Part shown: piece by piece, positions 1 through 6,944 of the stretch
How the letters are laid out: the number at the start of each line of letters is the position of its first letter
Numbering within the stretch: position 1 is the first letter of the stretch
Assembly (NCBI GenBank): GCA_903920415.1
Contig: CAIXMD010000518.1
Location: 1-11,450 of the forward strand
Reading direction: 5' to 3'
Source of the DNA: an uncultured Desulfomonile sp.
GTDB taxonomy: Bacteria > Desulfobacterota > Desulfomonilia > Desulfomonilales > Desulfomonilaceae
DNA: 11,450 bases
Position numbers and translations under genes: made by a program
The notes under the pieces: generated by a model
Told to the model about the DNA's origin: nothing
What the model saw: the letters and a program-made list of their open reading frames with translations, nothing else
Databases searched by the model: none

Positions 1-1
1 A

Positions 2-313
2 CCTCAAGTGAGACAATGCATAGACGACAAGTGCCAGCGGACAAAAAACGAGATACCGAATGATCCAGGCTTCATGCCTAACTTCGGGGATAATCGCCTC
101 ATCGAGGACGCCAAAAAGCGCGTAGAGAAAGGCTGCCAGCAATATGGTAAAACGAATGCGAACGAGGGATTTCTCAAAATGATCAGTGCGAAAGCCCTTC
201 TCGAGTTCTTTATCCTCGAAGCGCAGCGTCATCAAACGGGAGATCTTATCTACAATGCTGTTCATGGGTTGCTTCCCTTTCGATGGGTGAAGGAGCCTTC
301 ATGTCGTGTCTAG
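2..313 (+). CDS. 3' end of an unrecognised protein gene (partial at left edge)
   Basis: The frame is open from the first bases of the window to a TAG at 311-313, so the gene probably begins upstream. The first possible start inside the window is a GTG at 8, and no Shine-Dalgarno sequence can be seen before it. Codon choice, with many G or C third positions, resembles the neighbouring genes, which supports real coding. About 100 residues are visible. They are soluble and mixed in charge, with a likely helical stretch rich in Lys, Glu and Ala in the middle and three cysteines (in QCID, DKCQ and KGCQQY) in the first half, plus one near the C terminus. There is no membrane segment or signal peptide. 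An internal ATG at 74 could start a shorter product, but it also lacks a ribosome site. I do not recognise the family and give no function. Confidence 0.5.
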   Translation, partial: PQVRQCIDDKCQRTKNEIPNDPGFMPNFGDNRLIEDAKKRVEKGCQQYGKTNANEGFLKMISAKALLEFFILEAQRHQTGDLIYNAVHGLLPFRWVKEPSCRV

Positions 314-433
314 ATATTAATACCTGATAACAGATGGATGTGCATAGTTTTTTGATTAAAGTAGATAATCTCAAAGGGGATACATGGCGTTGAGTGGGGC
401 CTCCTTGCTCAATGGATTCTTGTATGAAATGTC

Positions 434-460
434 TTGACTCGGCTTGCCACTTGGTATATC
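434..460 (+). promoter_or_regulatory. Possible sigma70-type promoter before the DUF2786 gene
   Basis: The spacer 314-518 between the partial first gene and the DUF2786 gene holds no other gene that I can support. It contains TTGACT at 434-439, five of six matches to the -35 consensus, and TATATC at 455-460, four of six matches to the -10 consensus. The spacing is 15 bases, shorter than the usual 17. Transcription would begin near 467, leaving a leader of about 50 bases that includes the ribosome site at 501-506. The call is weak because of the short spacer. I see no convincing terminator for the upstream gene in this stretch. Confidence 0.28.
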
Positions 461-505
461 CGCTTTCACTCAAAAGGAACTTTTTTGTTATATTTGAAAA
501 AAGGA

Positions 506-516
506 GACGAATCGTC
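506..516. repeat. Short palindrome GACGA-A-TCGTC between ribosome site and start codon
   Basis: Five bases on each side of a central A form a perfect inverted repeat. It overlaps the last base of the AAGGAG ribosome site (501-506) and ends two bases before the start codon of the DUF2786 gene. With one central base it cannot fold as an RNA hairpin, so any function would be as a protein-binding DNA site. It is short enough to arise by chance. Confidence 0.2.
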
Positions 517-518
517 CC

Positions 519-1244
519 ATGACCAAGGAAGAGGTTGTCTCGAAGGTCCGGAAGCTCTTTGAACTCTCCAACTCTGCAAATGAAAATGAGGCTGCTTTGG
601 CTGCAGCGAAGGCTCGTGAGTTTCTTTCGCGCTACAACCTCAGCATGGCCGACTTGCCGACGGATGACATGACGAGAGTCATTGCTGCCACGGAGGCCTG
701 TGTACAAGTGGGCAAGGTTGTCCACAATTGGGTGAAAGGATTGTTGATTCACACTGCACACGGCTTCGAATGTGAACACATCATCCACCGCCGTCACGGG
801 TGCGACCTGACATTGTCATTCATCGGTACGGCTGCGGACGCTGAGGTGGCGGCCTATACGTTTCAATTTGTCTACCGGGAGCTTATCAGGCTCTTGCAGA
901 GAGCCCTGCCGAACCTAAAGCGAGAGCACACGGGCTGGAGTACGGCTGCTCTGAGATATGCCTATCTCGACGGAGCGGTGAAAAGGATCGGAGAAAAGTT
1001 CTGGGAGCATACTCAAACAATCAGAGCCGCAGAACGCAAGGGGTGCAAGGAACTGGTCTTGGCCAAGGAGCAGATGATTAAGAGTTACATGGACAAAGCC
1101 TTCCCGAACATCAGAAGGGAATACGCGAGAGGACGATTTGTCAGTGCCGGCGCTTTTGACAAAGGATATAGAGACGCTGGTTCGCTTAGCCTGCGGCCTG
1201 GAATTCCAGGAAAAGATTCAGACATGTTTGCTGTCACCGGATAG
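519..1244 (+). CDS. DUF2786 domain-containing protein
   Basis: A 241-residue soluble protein. Residues about 3-45 match the DUF2786 pattern: a first helix with KVRKLFELS, then acidic NENEAALAAAKAREFL, then a turn and YNLS. The rest (about 65-230) resembles the region usually found after DUF2786, including FIGTAADAEVAAYTFQFVYR at 101-120 and a closing GYRDAGSLSL at 216-225. The protein therefore looks full length and unbroken. The start is the ATG at 519, with AAGGAG at 501-506 and a rather long 12-base spacer. There is no signal peptide or membrane segment. The family has no established biochemical function; members are common in phages, plasmids and variable chromosomal regions. The gene stands about 200 bases from each neighbour, so it is probably its own transcription unit. 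Family assignment is fairly secure; the role is unknown. Confidence 0.8.
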   Translation: MTKEEVVSKVRKLFELSNSANENEAALAAAKAREFLSRYNLSMADLPTDDMTRVIAATEACVQVGKVVHNWVKGLLIHTAHGFECEHIIHRRHGCDLTLSFIGTAADAEVAAYTFQFVYRELIRLLQRALPNLKREHTGWSTAALRYAYLDGAVKRIGEKFWEHTQTIRAAERKGCKELVLAKEQMIKSYMDKAFPNIRREYARGRFVSAGAFDKGYRDAGSLSLRPGIPGKDSDMFAVTG

Positions 1245-1359
1245 CATTTCGACCCAGCTTGAATTGTGTATGAGAAAGCCAGGAAGAGCAACGCGGGGGC
1301 GAAGCCGATTGATGTGGTTCTCTAAATTTGGGGTAACGGCGTGAACAGGCAGTGTGCAT

Positions 1360-1376
1360 TTAAAAGTCGCTTTTAA
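1360..1376. repeat. AT-rich inverted repeat in the DUF2786-fic spacer
   Basis: In the 215-base spacer 1245-1459, which holds no supported gene, TTAAAAG and CTTTTAA form a perfect 7-bp stem around the loop TCG. It lies 115 bases after the DUF2786 stop and 84 bases before the fic start. The stem has a single G-C pair and no run of T after it, so it is a poor intrinsic terminator. It might be an operator for the downstream gene or simply chance in AT-rich sequence. I see no clear -35/-10 pair for fic in this spacer. Confidence 0.25.
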
Positions 1377-1459
1377 TTGTCCTAAACCATTAGACTATTG
1401 CTTTCTCGGTGGCATCATCAAAGTCCCAATGAGGACCGCGGATTGCGCTGGAGTGAACC

Positions 1460-2506
1460 ATGAAGTCTTTTGAGCCGGGATTCATTGAAAGTCAGCCCAT
1501 CCCGCATCAACTGATCGGTACAATAAGGCTGCTTGGTGAATATAAGGGCCGAGAAGCTCTGTTCAAAGAACAGACGCCTCAAGCCCTCGAAACTCTTCGC
1601 CGGGTGGCCGTGATCCAGAGCACCGAGTCCTCCAATCGGATTGAAGGAATTACCGTACCAGCCGATCGCATCAGAAGACTTGTGGAGCAAAAGACTACTC
1701 CGCAGGACAGGTCTGAGCAAGAGATAGCAGGATATCGGGATGTGCTGAAGACAATTCACGCAAATCACCGGAATATTCCGTTTACACCAAATATCGTCCT
1801 CCAGTTTCACCGCGACCTGCATTACTTCGTTCCGCAAGAAGGGGGCCGTTGGAAGTCGACCGACAATGAGATTATTGAAACTCGTCAGGACGGAACAAGG
1901 ATTGTACGATTTTCTCCGGTTCCGGCTCATCTTACACCAGAGGCTATGAATCGTTTTCATAAGCGTTTCGACGATCTTTGGGACCGCCACGAGATCGATC
2001 ATCTTCTCCTCATACCCTCTTATGTGCTGGATTTCTTGTGCATTCATCCCTTCTTGGACGGAAACGGACGTATGGCTCGGCTTCTCACCCTCCTTCTGCT
2101 GTACCGGGCAGGATATGAAGTAGGGCGGTACATTAGTCTGGAGAAAGTCGTCGAAAATCATCGAGAAGGCTATTACGAATCACTGTACCGCTCCTCCCAG
2201 GGATGGCACGAGGGGACTCACTCGCTCTTGAGTTGGTGGGAGTACTTCCTTGGGGTTGTCCTGCTCGGAACTTACCGAGAATTTGAAGATAGGATGAACC
2301 TCATGGAACGCGGCAAAGGAGCCAAGACCGCCCTGGTCCTAGACGTTCTGGGCCGTCTGGCCGGAGACTTCTCCATTTCCGACGTCAGGGATAGATGTCC
2401 AAACGTGGGCATAGACCTTATCAGAAGAATAATGCGGCAGGAACGAGAGTCTGGCTTGCTGGAGTGCTTGGGTCGTGGACCCGATGCAAGGTGGAGGCGC
2501 ATATAG
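1460..2506 (+). CDS. Fic family protein (putative AMP transferase, self-inhibited class)
   Basis: A 348-residue soluble protein. The Fic core carries the full catalytic motif HPFLDGNGRMAR at 196-207. It has the catalytic His196, the metal-binding Asp200, the GNG anion-binding turn at 201-203 and both arginines (204 and 207). Fic enzymes with this motif usually move AMP from ATP onto a hydroxyl side chain of a target protein. Near the N terminus, S58-N-R-I-E62-G63 fits the inhibitory helix pattern [S/T]xxxE[G/N]. The protein is therefore class II, with its inhibitory glutamate in the same chain ahead of the Fic core. Residues about 285-348 look like a winged-helix domain, which often follows Fic in this family and may bind DNA or partners. 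The start is the ATG at 1460, with GGAG at 1450-1453 and a 6-base spacer. No separate antitoxin gene is needed or seen. The target protein cannot be inferred. Confidence 0.9.
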   Translation: MKSFEPGFIESQPIPHQLIGTIRLLGEYKGREALFKEQTPQALETLRRVAVIQSTESSNRIEGITVPADRIRRLVEQKTTPQDRSEQEIAGYRDVLKTIHANHRNIPFTPNIVLQFHRDLHYFVPQEGGRWKSTDNEIIETRQDGTRIVRFSPVPAHLTPEAMNRFHKRFDDLWDRHEIDHLLLIPSYVLDFLCIHPFLDGNGRMARLLTLLLLYRAGYEVGRYISLEKVVENHREGYYESLYRSSQGWHEGTHSLLSWWEYFLGVVLLGTYREFEDRMNLMERGKGAKTALVLDVLGRLAGDFSISDVRDRCPNVGIDLIRRIMRQERESGLLECLGRGPDARWRRI

Positions 2507-2522
2507 GTACTATACCGAATAA

Positions 2523-2552
2523 ATAGGTATCAGATGCTTGATCAATGCCTAT
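2523..2552. repeat. Weak inverted repeat in the convergent fic/kinase spacer
   Basis: The spacer 2507-2650 separates two convergent genes. ATAGGTAT at 2523-2530 can pair with ATGCCTAT at 2545-2552 (8 bp including one G-U pair, 14-base loop). The motif TAGGTA also overlaps the fic stop codon at 2504-2509, making an imperfect direct repeat. No T-run follows on either strand, so it is not a convincing intrinsic terminator. Nothing better is visible in this spacer. Confidence 0.2.
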
Positions 2553-2650
2553 ATCCCGAATGAGGCGAGAATATGCCGGTCTCCCTTAAAGAATTACGTG
2601 TAGCCTCTGACTGGTTATAAAACATGATGACCTTTTGAATGTCGGACAGT

Positions 2651-5600
2651 TCATCCATTCATCATGAGGTGCGCCATGGTTTCGGAGAGTTCATTCACAT
2701 TAATGGGCTTGGAAACGTAGCCGTCCATCCCGGCTTGCAAACAGCGTTCACGGTCACCTGTCATCGCATGGGCGGTCATGGCTATAATGGGAATATGCTT
2801 GCCGGATGGTTTTTCTTTTTCACGAATGGCCGCAGTAGATTCCAAACCATCCAACTCCGGCATCTGGATATCCATAAGTACGAGATCGAACTGCTCGTCC
2901 TCCACAGCCTGGAGAGCTTGCCTGCCATTGTGCGCGACCGACACGATATGGCCCATTTTCTGGAGCATGCGGACCGCCAACCGCTGATTAACCGGGTTGT
3001 CTTCGGCCAGTAGGATCTTGAAACGATGCTTGCTTTCTCGTATAGAATGCCTGGTCAAGATGCCCTGGCGTGTATTACCCGGCGTGGTTTCCAACAATGC
3101 CGCGGAGATCGTGTCCAGCAATTCTTGGGAATTGATCGGCTTGAGCAGGTAAGCTGAAAAACCCAACTCTTGGCACCTGGCTGCGTGACCCCGCTGTCCC
3201 ACGGAAGTGAGCATTATCATGGTCACTCCCGCAAAATGAGGATCCTTCTTGATCGCTTCAGCCAATTCAAACCCGTCCATGCCCGGCATCATGTAGTCAA
3301 TCACAGCCACAACAAAAGGTTTTCCTGATTCATGGGCAGTTCTCATGGCATCCAACGCGGCTTCGCCACTATCCGCCGAGGTCGGCTGTATACCCGATCT
3401 CATGAGCATTTCTTTAAGCATCATTGCGTTTGTCGGGTTATCATCCACAACGAGCACCTTCAGATCCTTCAATTCCGGAGCTTTCACAGGAACCGGCTGT
3501 TGCACGGGTCGACTCTGAATACCAAGATGAACGGTGAAGCGGAAAGTACTCCCCTTGCCTACTTCACTTTCCACCCAGATTCGTCCTCCCATCATTCGGA
3601 CCAGTTGAGAGCAAACAGCCAAACCTAAGCCTGTTCCGCCGAATTCCCTCGTGGTGGAGCCATCGGCTTGTTCAAATGAGTGAAAGACCTTTTCGTGTTT
3701 GTCGGCAGGTATTCCAACGCCCGTATCGATAACCGAAAACTCCAAGTCTATTTCGTCATCACCCTCCGATACCATTTTTACCCGGACAGATACCTCCCCC
3801 TCGTGCGTAAATTTGAGGGCATTACCCACGAGGTTTACGAGAATCTGCCGCAGACGCCCCGGGTCTCCAACAACGGAGTCAGGTAGAGTGGCAGGAATGT
3901 CATAGATTAGTTCGAGCCCTTTCGCATGGGCCGTCACCGCCATGGTTCTCATCGTGTTTGCAACGCAGTACCTCAGGCTGAAGTCGATGGGAACCAACTC
4001 CAGCTTCCCCGCTTCTATTTTGGAAAAGTCCAGAATATCGTTTATCAGCGCAAGCAGTGAATCCGCGGACATTTTGACCGCGTGCAGGTATTCAAGCTGT
4101 TCCTCGGTCAATTCGGTGTTCAACGCCAGTTCAGTCATACCAAGAATGCCGTTCATGGGTGTGCGAATCTCATGGCTCATATTCGCCAGAAATTCACTCT
4201 TGGCAAGGCTGGCCTGCTCAGCAGCTTTCCTGGCTTCGATAAGTTCCGTAACGTCCACAAAGGATTCTATTCCTCCAATAATTGCTCCTTGTCCATCGCG
4301 TATCGGAGTTGCATTTTTCAGTATATTCAGAACTCGTCCCTTTTTAGTTCTGATAGAGCATTCGCGCCGCACTATGCGTTCATTGCCCTCCGACTCAAAG
4401 AGACCACATTTCTCCCGGCAAGGCTCCTCGGCGAAAAAAGCGCAGGGTTGGCCGACTATTTCTTCCTTTTCAAAGCCTGTTATGAAACTGAACTCTTCGT
4501 TTACCCCGGTGATGGTACGTGTAGCGTCGAGAGTGAATATCCCGGTCGCGGCAGTAGCCAGAAGATTCTTTTGCAGCTCGATTGCGTCACGCAACTGTTC
4601 CTCTGCCTTTTTTCGTTCGGTGATGTCTTGCCCTACACCGAGAAAACCTGAGATTTTACCTGCTTTATCACGGATAGCTGTTACGGCGAGGTTAACGGTC
4701 AGATGCTTTCCATCTTTTTTAACATATGTCCACTCCCTCTCTTCGTAACCACCCAACCTCGCCCGTTCGGAAAAGGCTGCTGATTTCTGAATTGGACGCC
4801 CGAACTCCTTGCTCAATTTTTCCACATGGCCCTGGACTTCTGTTTCGAGGTGAATCTTAGCAGGCGTATGCTTGCCGACCATTTCATCAGCCGTGTAGCC
4901 AAGCATTCTCTCTGCCCCTGCATTGAACAGGGTAATGAGCCCTTTGGGACCTGTTGCAATAATTGAGATTTGAGTGGCCGCATCCAGGACACTATTGAGT
5001 TGAGCATGCGCTTCAGCTAAAGCCAATTCAGTCAGTTTTCTCTGGGTAATATCGTTGATCACCAAGAGCAAATGAGGTTCACCACCTGATGTGAAACGGC
5101 TGAGACGACAATTTAACCATGCCTCTTTTCCAGTTGTCGTCACCACATGGAATTCTCGCCGTTTACTTATCCCCTGAGACAAAACCTCCTCCGCATCCGC
5201 CAATAGCCCTGACTCGTTCCATGAACCTATTTCACGGAAGTTTTGTTCGAGGATTTTCTCTCTCGTCGCCCCCAGCATGGAACCGCTCGCTTCGTTCGCC
5301 GATAGACACTGACCGTCATATCCGTAGGTAGCAATACCCACGGTGGAGGTAGCAAGAATGTTCCGGTTGAATTCAAGGGCCTCTGCTAAATGTCTTTCGG
5401 CTATCTTGCGGGCTGTAATGTCCTGAAGAATCCCCTCAATAAAAACTATATTGCCATGCGCGTCTTTTACCAGCCGAGAATTCAGGGACATCCAAAACTC
5501 CGACCCGTCCCTGCGCAGACAAAGCGCCTCATAATTCGATACGCGACCGTCCTCCAGCAATAGAGCGAGCAGTTGTCGGCGAGAATCAGGATCCACGTAG

Positions 5601-6019
5601 AGTTGTTTCCCGAGTTCGGAGATGTTCTCCAGAACATCCTTCGCGGAGTCGTAACCCAAAATCTTGGCCAGAGCTGGATTGACCTCTAGGAATCGGCCTT
5701 CCCATGACGTTCGGTAAATACCTTCACTCGAATTTTTGACGAGTGAGCGATACCTGTCTTCAGATTCCTCGAGCGCTTTCGTCCGCTCTTGCACCCGCAT
5801 TTCAAGTTCATCCTGGGACTCCAGCAGTTCCTCAGCCATTATGGCTCGCTCATAGATTTCATTCTGAAGTCGGCTTTTAATCGTATTGAGTTCAGCGGTG
5901 AGTTCATCCACGCGCTTTACAAGCTCATCGCGACTTTCAGTGTTTTGTATGATTCTTCCCCCATCGTGGGGCCCTTCTTCAAGAAGAGTACCTGAGCTTG
6001 GTAATGTCTTGTCAGCCAT
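2651..6019 (-). CDS. Soluble hybrid sensor histidine kinase: 4 PAS, HisKA, HATPase_c, 2 receiver domains
   Basis: A 1122-residue cytoplasmic protein with no membrane segment. In order: an N-terminal coiled coil (about 30-88); PAS domains at about 85-203, 212-326, 338-467 and 478-592; a HisKA dimerisation domain with phosphoacceptor His616 in SHEIRTP; a HATPase_c domain with N-box Asn733, G1 box DTGVGI (765-770) and G2 box GGTGLGL (794-800). Two receiver domains follow. The first has acid pair Asp859/Asp860, phosphoacceptor Asp908, Thr938 and Lys960. The second has Glu1006/Asp1007, phosphoacceptor Asp1050, Thr1082 and Lys1104. Both receivers look active. There is no HPt or DNA-binding output, so phosphate must pass to a separate protein, and no partner is encoded nearby. 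The fourth PAS domain has Cys526, Cys534, Cys538 and Cys554. The frame extends to a TTG at 6043, but the ATG at 6019 is preferred because TGAGG at 6032-6028 precedes it by 8 bases. The signal sensed is unknown. Confidence 0.95.
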   Translation of the reverse strand: MADKTLPSSGTLLEEGPHDGGRIIQNTESRDELVKRVDELTAELNTIKSRLQNEIYERAIMAEELLESQDELEMRVQERTKALEESEDRYRSLVKNSSEGIYRTSWEGRFLEVNPALAKILGYDSAKDVLENISELGKQLYVDPDSRRQLLALLLEDGRVSNYEALCLRRDGSEFWMSLNSRLVKDAHGNIVFIEGILQDITARKIAERHLAEALEFNRNILATSTVGIATYGYDGQCLSANEASGSMLGATREKILEQNFREIGSWNESGLLADAEEVLSQGISKRREFHVVTTTGKEAWLNCRLSRFTSGGEPHLLLVINDITQRKLTELALAEAHAQLNSVLDAATQISIIATGPKGLITLFNAGAERMLGYTADEMVGKHTPAKIHLETEVQGHVEKLSKEFGRPIQKSAAFSERARLGGYEEREWTYVKKDGKHLTVNLAVTAIRDKAGKISGFLGVGQDITERKKAEEQLRDAIELQKNLLATAATGIFTLDATRTITGVNEEFSFITGFEKEEIVGQPCAFFAEEPCREKCGLFESEGNERIVRRECSIRTKKGRVLNILKNATPIRDGQGAIIGGIESFVDVTELIEARKAAEQASLAKSEFLANMSHEIRTPMNGILGMTELALNTELTEEQLEYLHAVKMSADSLLALINDILDFSKIEAGKLELVPIDFSLRYCVANTMRTMAVTAHAKGLELIYDIPATLPDSVVGDPGRLRQILVNLVGNALKFTHEGEVSVRVKMVSEGDDEIDLEFSVIDTGVGIPADKHEKVFHSFEQADGSTTREFGGTGLGLAVCSQLVRMMGGRIWVESEVGKGSTFRFTVHLGIQSRPVQQPVPVKAPELKDLKVLVVDDNPTNAMMLKEMLMRSGIQPTSADSGEAALDAMRTAHESGKPFVVAVIDYMMPGMDGFELAEAIKKDPHFAGVTMIMLTSVGQRGHAARCQELGFSAYLLKPINSQELLDTISAALLETTPGNTRQGILTRHSIRESKHRFKILLAEDNPVNQRLAVRMLQKMGHIVSVAHNGRQALQAVEDEQFDLVLMDIQMPELDGLESTAAIREKEKPSGKHIPIIAMTAHAMTGDRERCLQAGMDGYVSKPINVNELSETMAHLMMNG

Positions 6020-6027
6020 CTGGAGCG

Positions 6028-6032
6028 CCTCA
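6028..6032 (-). promoter_or_regulatory. Ribosome binding site that decides the kinase start
   Basis: Read on the - strand this is TGAGG, eight bases before the ATG at 6019. The alternative upstream start, TTG at 6043, has no purine-rich site before it. This supports starting the kinase at MADK rather than eight codons earlier. Confidence 0.55.
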
Positions 6033-6046
6033 GTGCAAATCAAGAT

Positions 6047-6063
6047 TCGTTCGTAGTCGTTCG
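6047..6063. repeat. Direct repeat TCGTTCG-TAG-TCGTTCG upstream of the kinase gene
   Basis: Two identical 7-base copies start exactly 10 bases apart, about one DNA helical turn, and lie 28-44 bases upstream of the kinase start codon. Such spacing is typical of sites where a regulator dimer binds head to tail, for example a response regulator. On the kinase strand the unit reads CGAACGA. The position would put it in or just below a kinase promoter. It is short, so chance is possible. Confidence 0.3.
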
Positions 6064-6196
6064 CTAGACAATAGAACGGGATACCTGTAGAGCCTCACGG
6101 CGATGTACATTCTAAGATGGTCTTTGGTTGTTGACTAGTGATTCTTTTGGTAAACTCTTACGAAATTGTTTTGGACGTATCGGCAAGCCGTGTTAT

Positions 6197-6205
6197 TGCT
6201 ATAAT
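6197..6205 (+). promoter_or_regulatory. Extended -10 promoter for the hydrolase gene
   Basis: TGCTATAAT is a perfect extended -10 element (TGn followed by TATAAT). No good -35 lies at the normal distance: TTGGAC at 6171-6176 is 23 bases away, too far. Extended -10 promoters can work without a -35, so this is a plausible housekeeping-sigma start site at about 6212, giving a leader of about 90 bases. The surrounding 6044-6303 is AT-richer than the genes, holds no supported gene, and is the divergent control region between the kinase and the hydrolase/transporter group. Confidence 0.55.
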
Positions 6206-6303
6206 TAAAGTCAGTTCTTATTTTTTTGTTGTTACTCCCACGAAATGTAGCGCTGGTTACGAGATTGGACCTGACCATGCTCGGCTCTCGGAGGAGATGA
6301 CCC

Positions 6304-6843
6304 ATGCTGACCCTAGATGGTGTTTGCGTGATTATCGTTGATGTGCAGGAAAAACTCGCCGCGGCCGTGCATGAAAAAGATGCGCTCATTCAAAATACCG
6401 TCAAATTGGTTCTCGGCGCCAAGATTCTCGGCATTCCCATAATTTGGACGGAACAGAACCCCAAAGGGTTGGGGCCTACCGTGCCTGAAGTGGCGGGCCT
6501 GTTGGCTGAAACAAAACCCATAACCAAATTGAGTTTCAGTTGCTGCGGCGAAGAAGGATTTATGGCTGCATTGAGCCGATTGAAAAGGAAGCAGGCTCTC
6601 ATAGCCGGCATAGAGTCGCATGTTTGTGTGTACCAGACCGTAGCCGATCTTTGCAAAATTGGCTATGAGGTTCAGGTCGTAGCTGATGCCGTTTCTTCAA
6701 GAACGTTCGAGAATAAGGCCATTGGATGGGAACGATGCAAGCAGAGCGGAGCGTCCCTTACAAGTGTGGAGACAGCATTGTTCGAACTTCTCAAGAAGGC
6801 GGAAGGGGAAAAATTTAAGCAGATGTTGAAGGTAGTGAAGTAG
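6304..6843 (+). CDS. Isochorismatase-family cysteine hydrolase
   Basis: A 179-residue cytoplasmic enzyme of the isochorismatase-like hydrolase fold. The expected catalytic triad is visible: Asp13 in IIVDVQEKL, Lys75 in TKLSFS, and nucleophile Cys108 in GIESHVCVYQT. The GIE before the cysteine matches the usual cis-peptide turn. The C-terminal SGASLTSVETALFELL (148-163) and FKQMLKVVK ending resemble the ISOC1/ISOC2-like branch more than true isochorismatases of siderophore synthesis. Family members cleave C-N bonds in amides (nicotinamidase, N-carbamoyl amidases) or the vinyl ether of isochorismate; the substrate of this branch is not established. Length is normal. The start is the ATG at 6304, with a strong GGAGGAG at 6290-6296 and a 7-base spacer. 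It is 101 bases ahead of the transporter genes, so it may be co-transcribed with them. No siderophore or NAD genes are nearby. Confidence 0.88.
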   Translation: MLTLDGVCVIIVDVQEKLAAAVHEKDALIQNTVKLVLGAKILGIPIIWTEQNPKGLGPTVPEVAGLLAETKPITKLSFSCCGEEGFMAALSRLKRKQALIAGIESHVCVYQTVADLCKIGYEVQVVADAVSSRTFENKAIGWERCKQSGASLTSVETALFELLKKAEGEKFKQMLKVVK

Positions 6844-6944
6844 CAGACTGGCAGTATAGAATGATATGGCTGAATGCTATTTTTATAGGAACCTCCTGCT
6901 GGACAACGCGGACTGCATAACAACATTCGGAAAGGAGTGACGAC

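Noticed and set aside
394..412. Hairpin TTGAG...CTCAA after the first partial gene
   Set aside because: A five-base stem with a large loop and no T-run; not a credible terminator.
246..797. Long reverse-strand open frame of 183 codons across the first spacer and the DUF2786 gene
   Set aside because: It lies opposite the recognised DUF2786 coding region, has no recognisable motif and no ribosome site; it is most simply a shadow frame.
1138..1344. 68-codon + strand frame overlapping and running past the end of the DUF2786 gene, suggesting a frameshifted C terminus
   Set aside because: The DUF2786 protein already has the expected family ending (GYRDAGSLSL), so no frameshift is needed. This frame starts at a TTG without a ribosome site and resembles no known family.
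1418..2161. 247-codon reverse frame opposite fic
   Set aside because: The + strand encodes an intact Fic motif and winged-helix region in the same place; the reverse frame has no domain signature.
1..2510. Toxin-antitoxin or defence island reading for the left end
   Set aside because: The Fic protein carries its own inhibitory motif, no antitoxin gene is next to it, and neither DUF2786 nor the partial gene has a known defence role; there is no integrase or transposase, and no repeat boundary.
3942..4748. 268-codon + strand frame opposite the kinase
   Set aside because: It runs antisense to clear PAS/HisKA coding, is very rich in Ser, Arg and Phe as expected for the complement of such a gene, and has no recognisable domain.
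6109..6136. Kinase promoter candidate TAGAAT (- strand) with a -35 near 6132-6137
   Set aside because: The -10 is acceptable but the -35 position reads TAGTCA, a poor match, so the pair is not supported.
6856..6885. Possible terminator between the hydrolase and livK: ATAGAAT / ATGCTAT followed by a T-run
   Set aside because: The stem has only one G-C pair and an internal mismatch, with an 11-base loop; it is too weak to call an intrinsic terminator.
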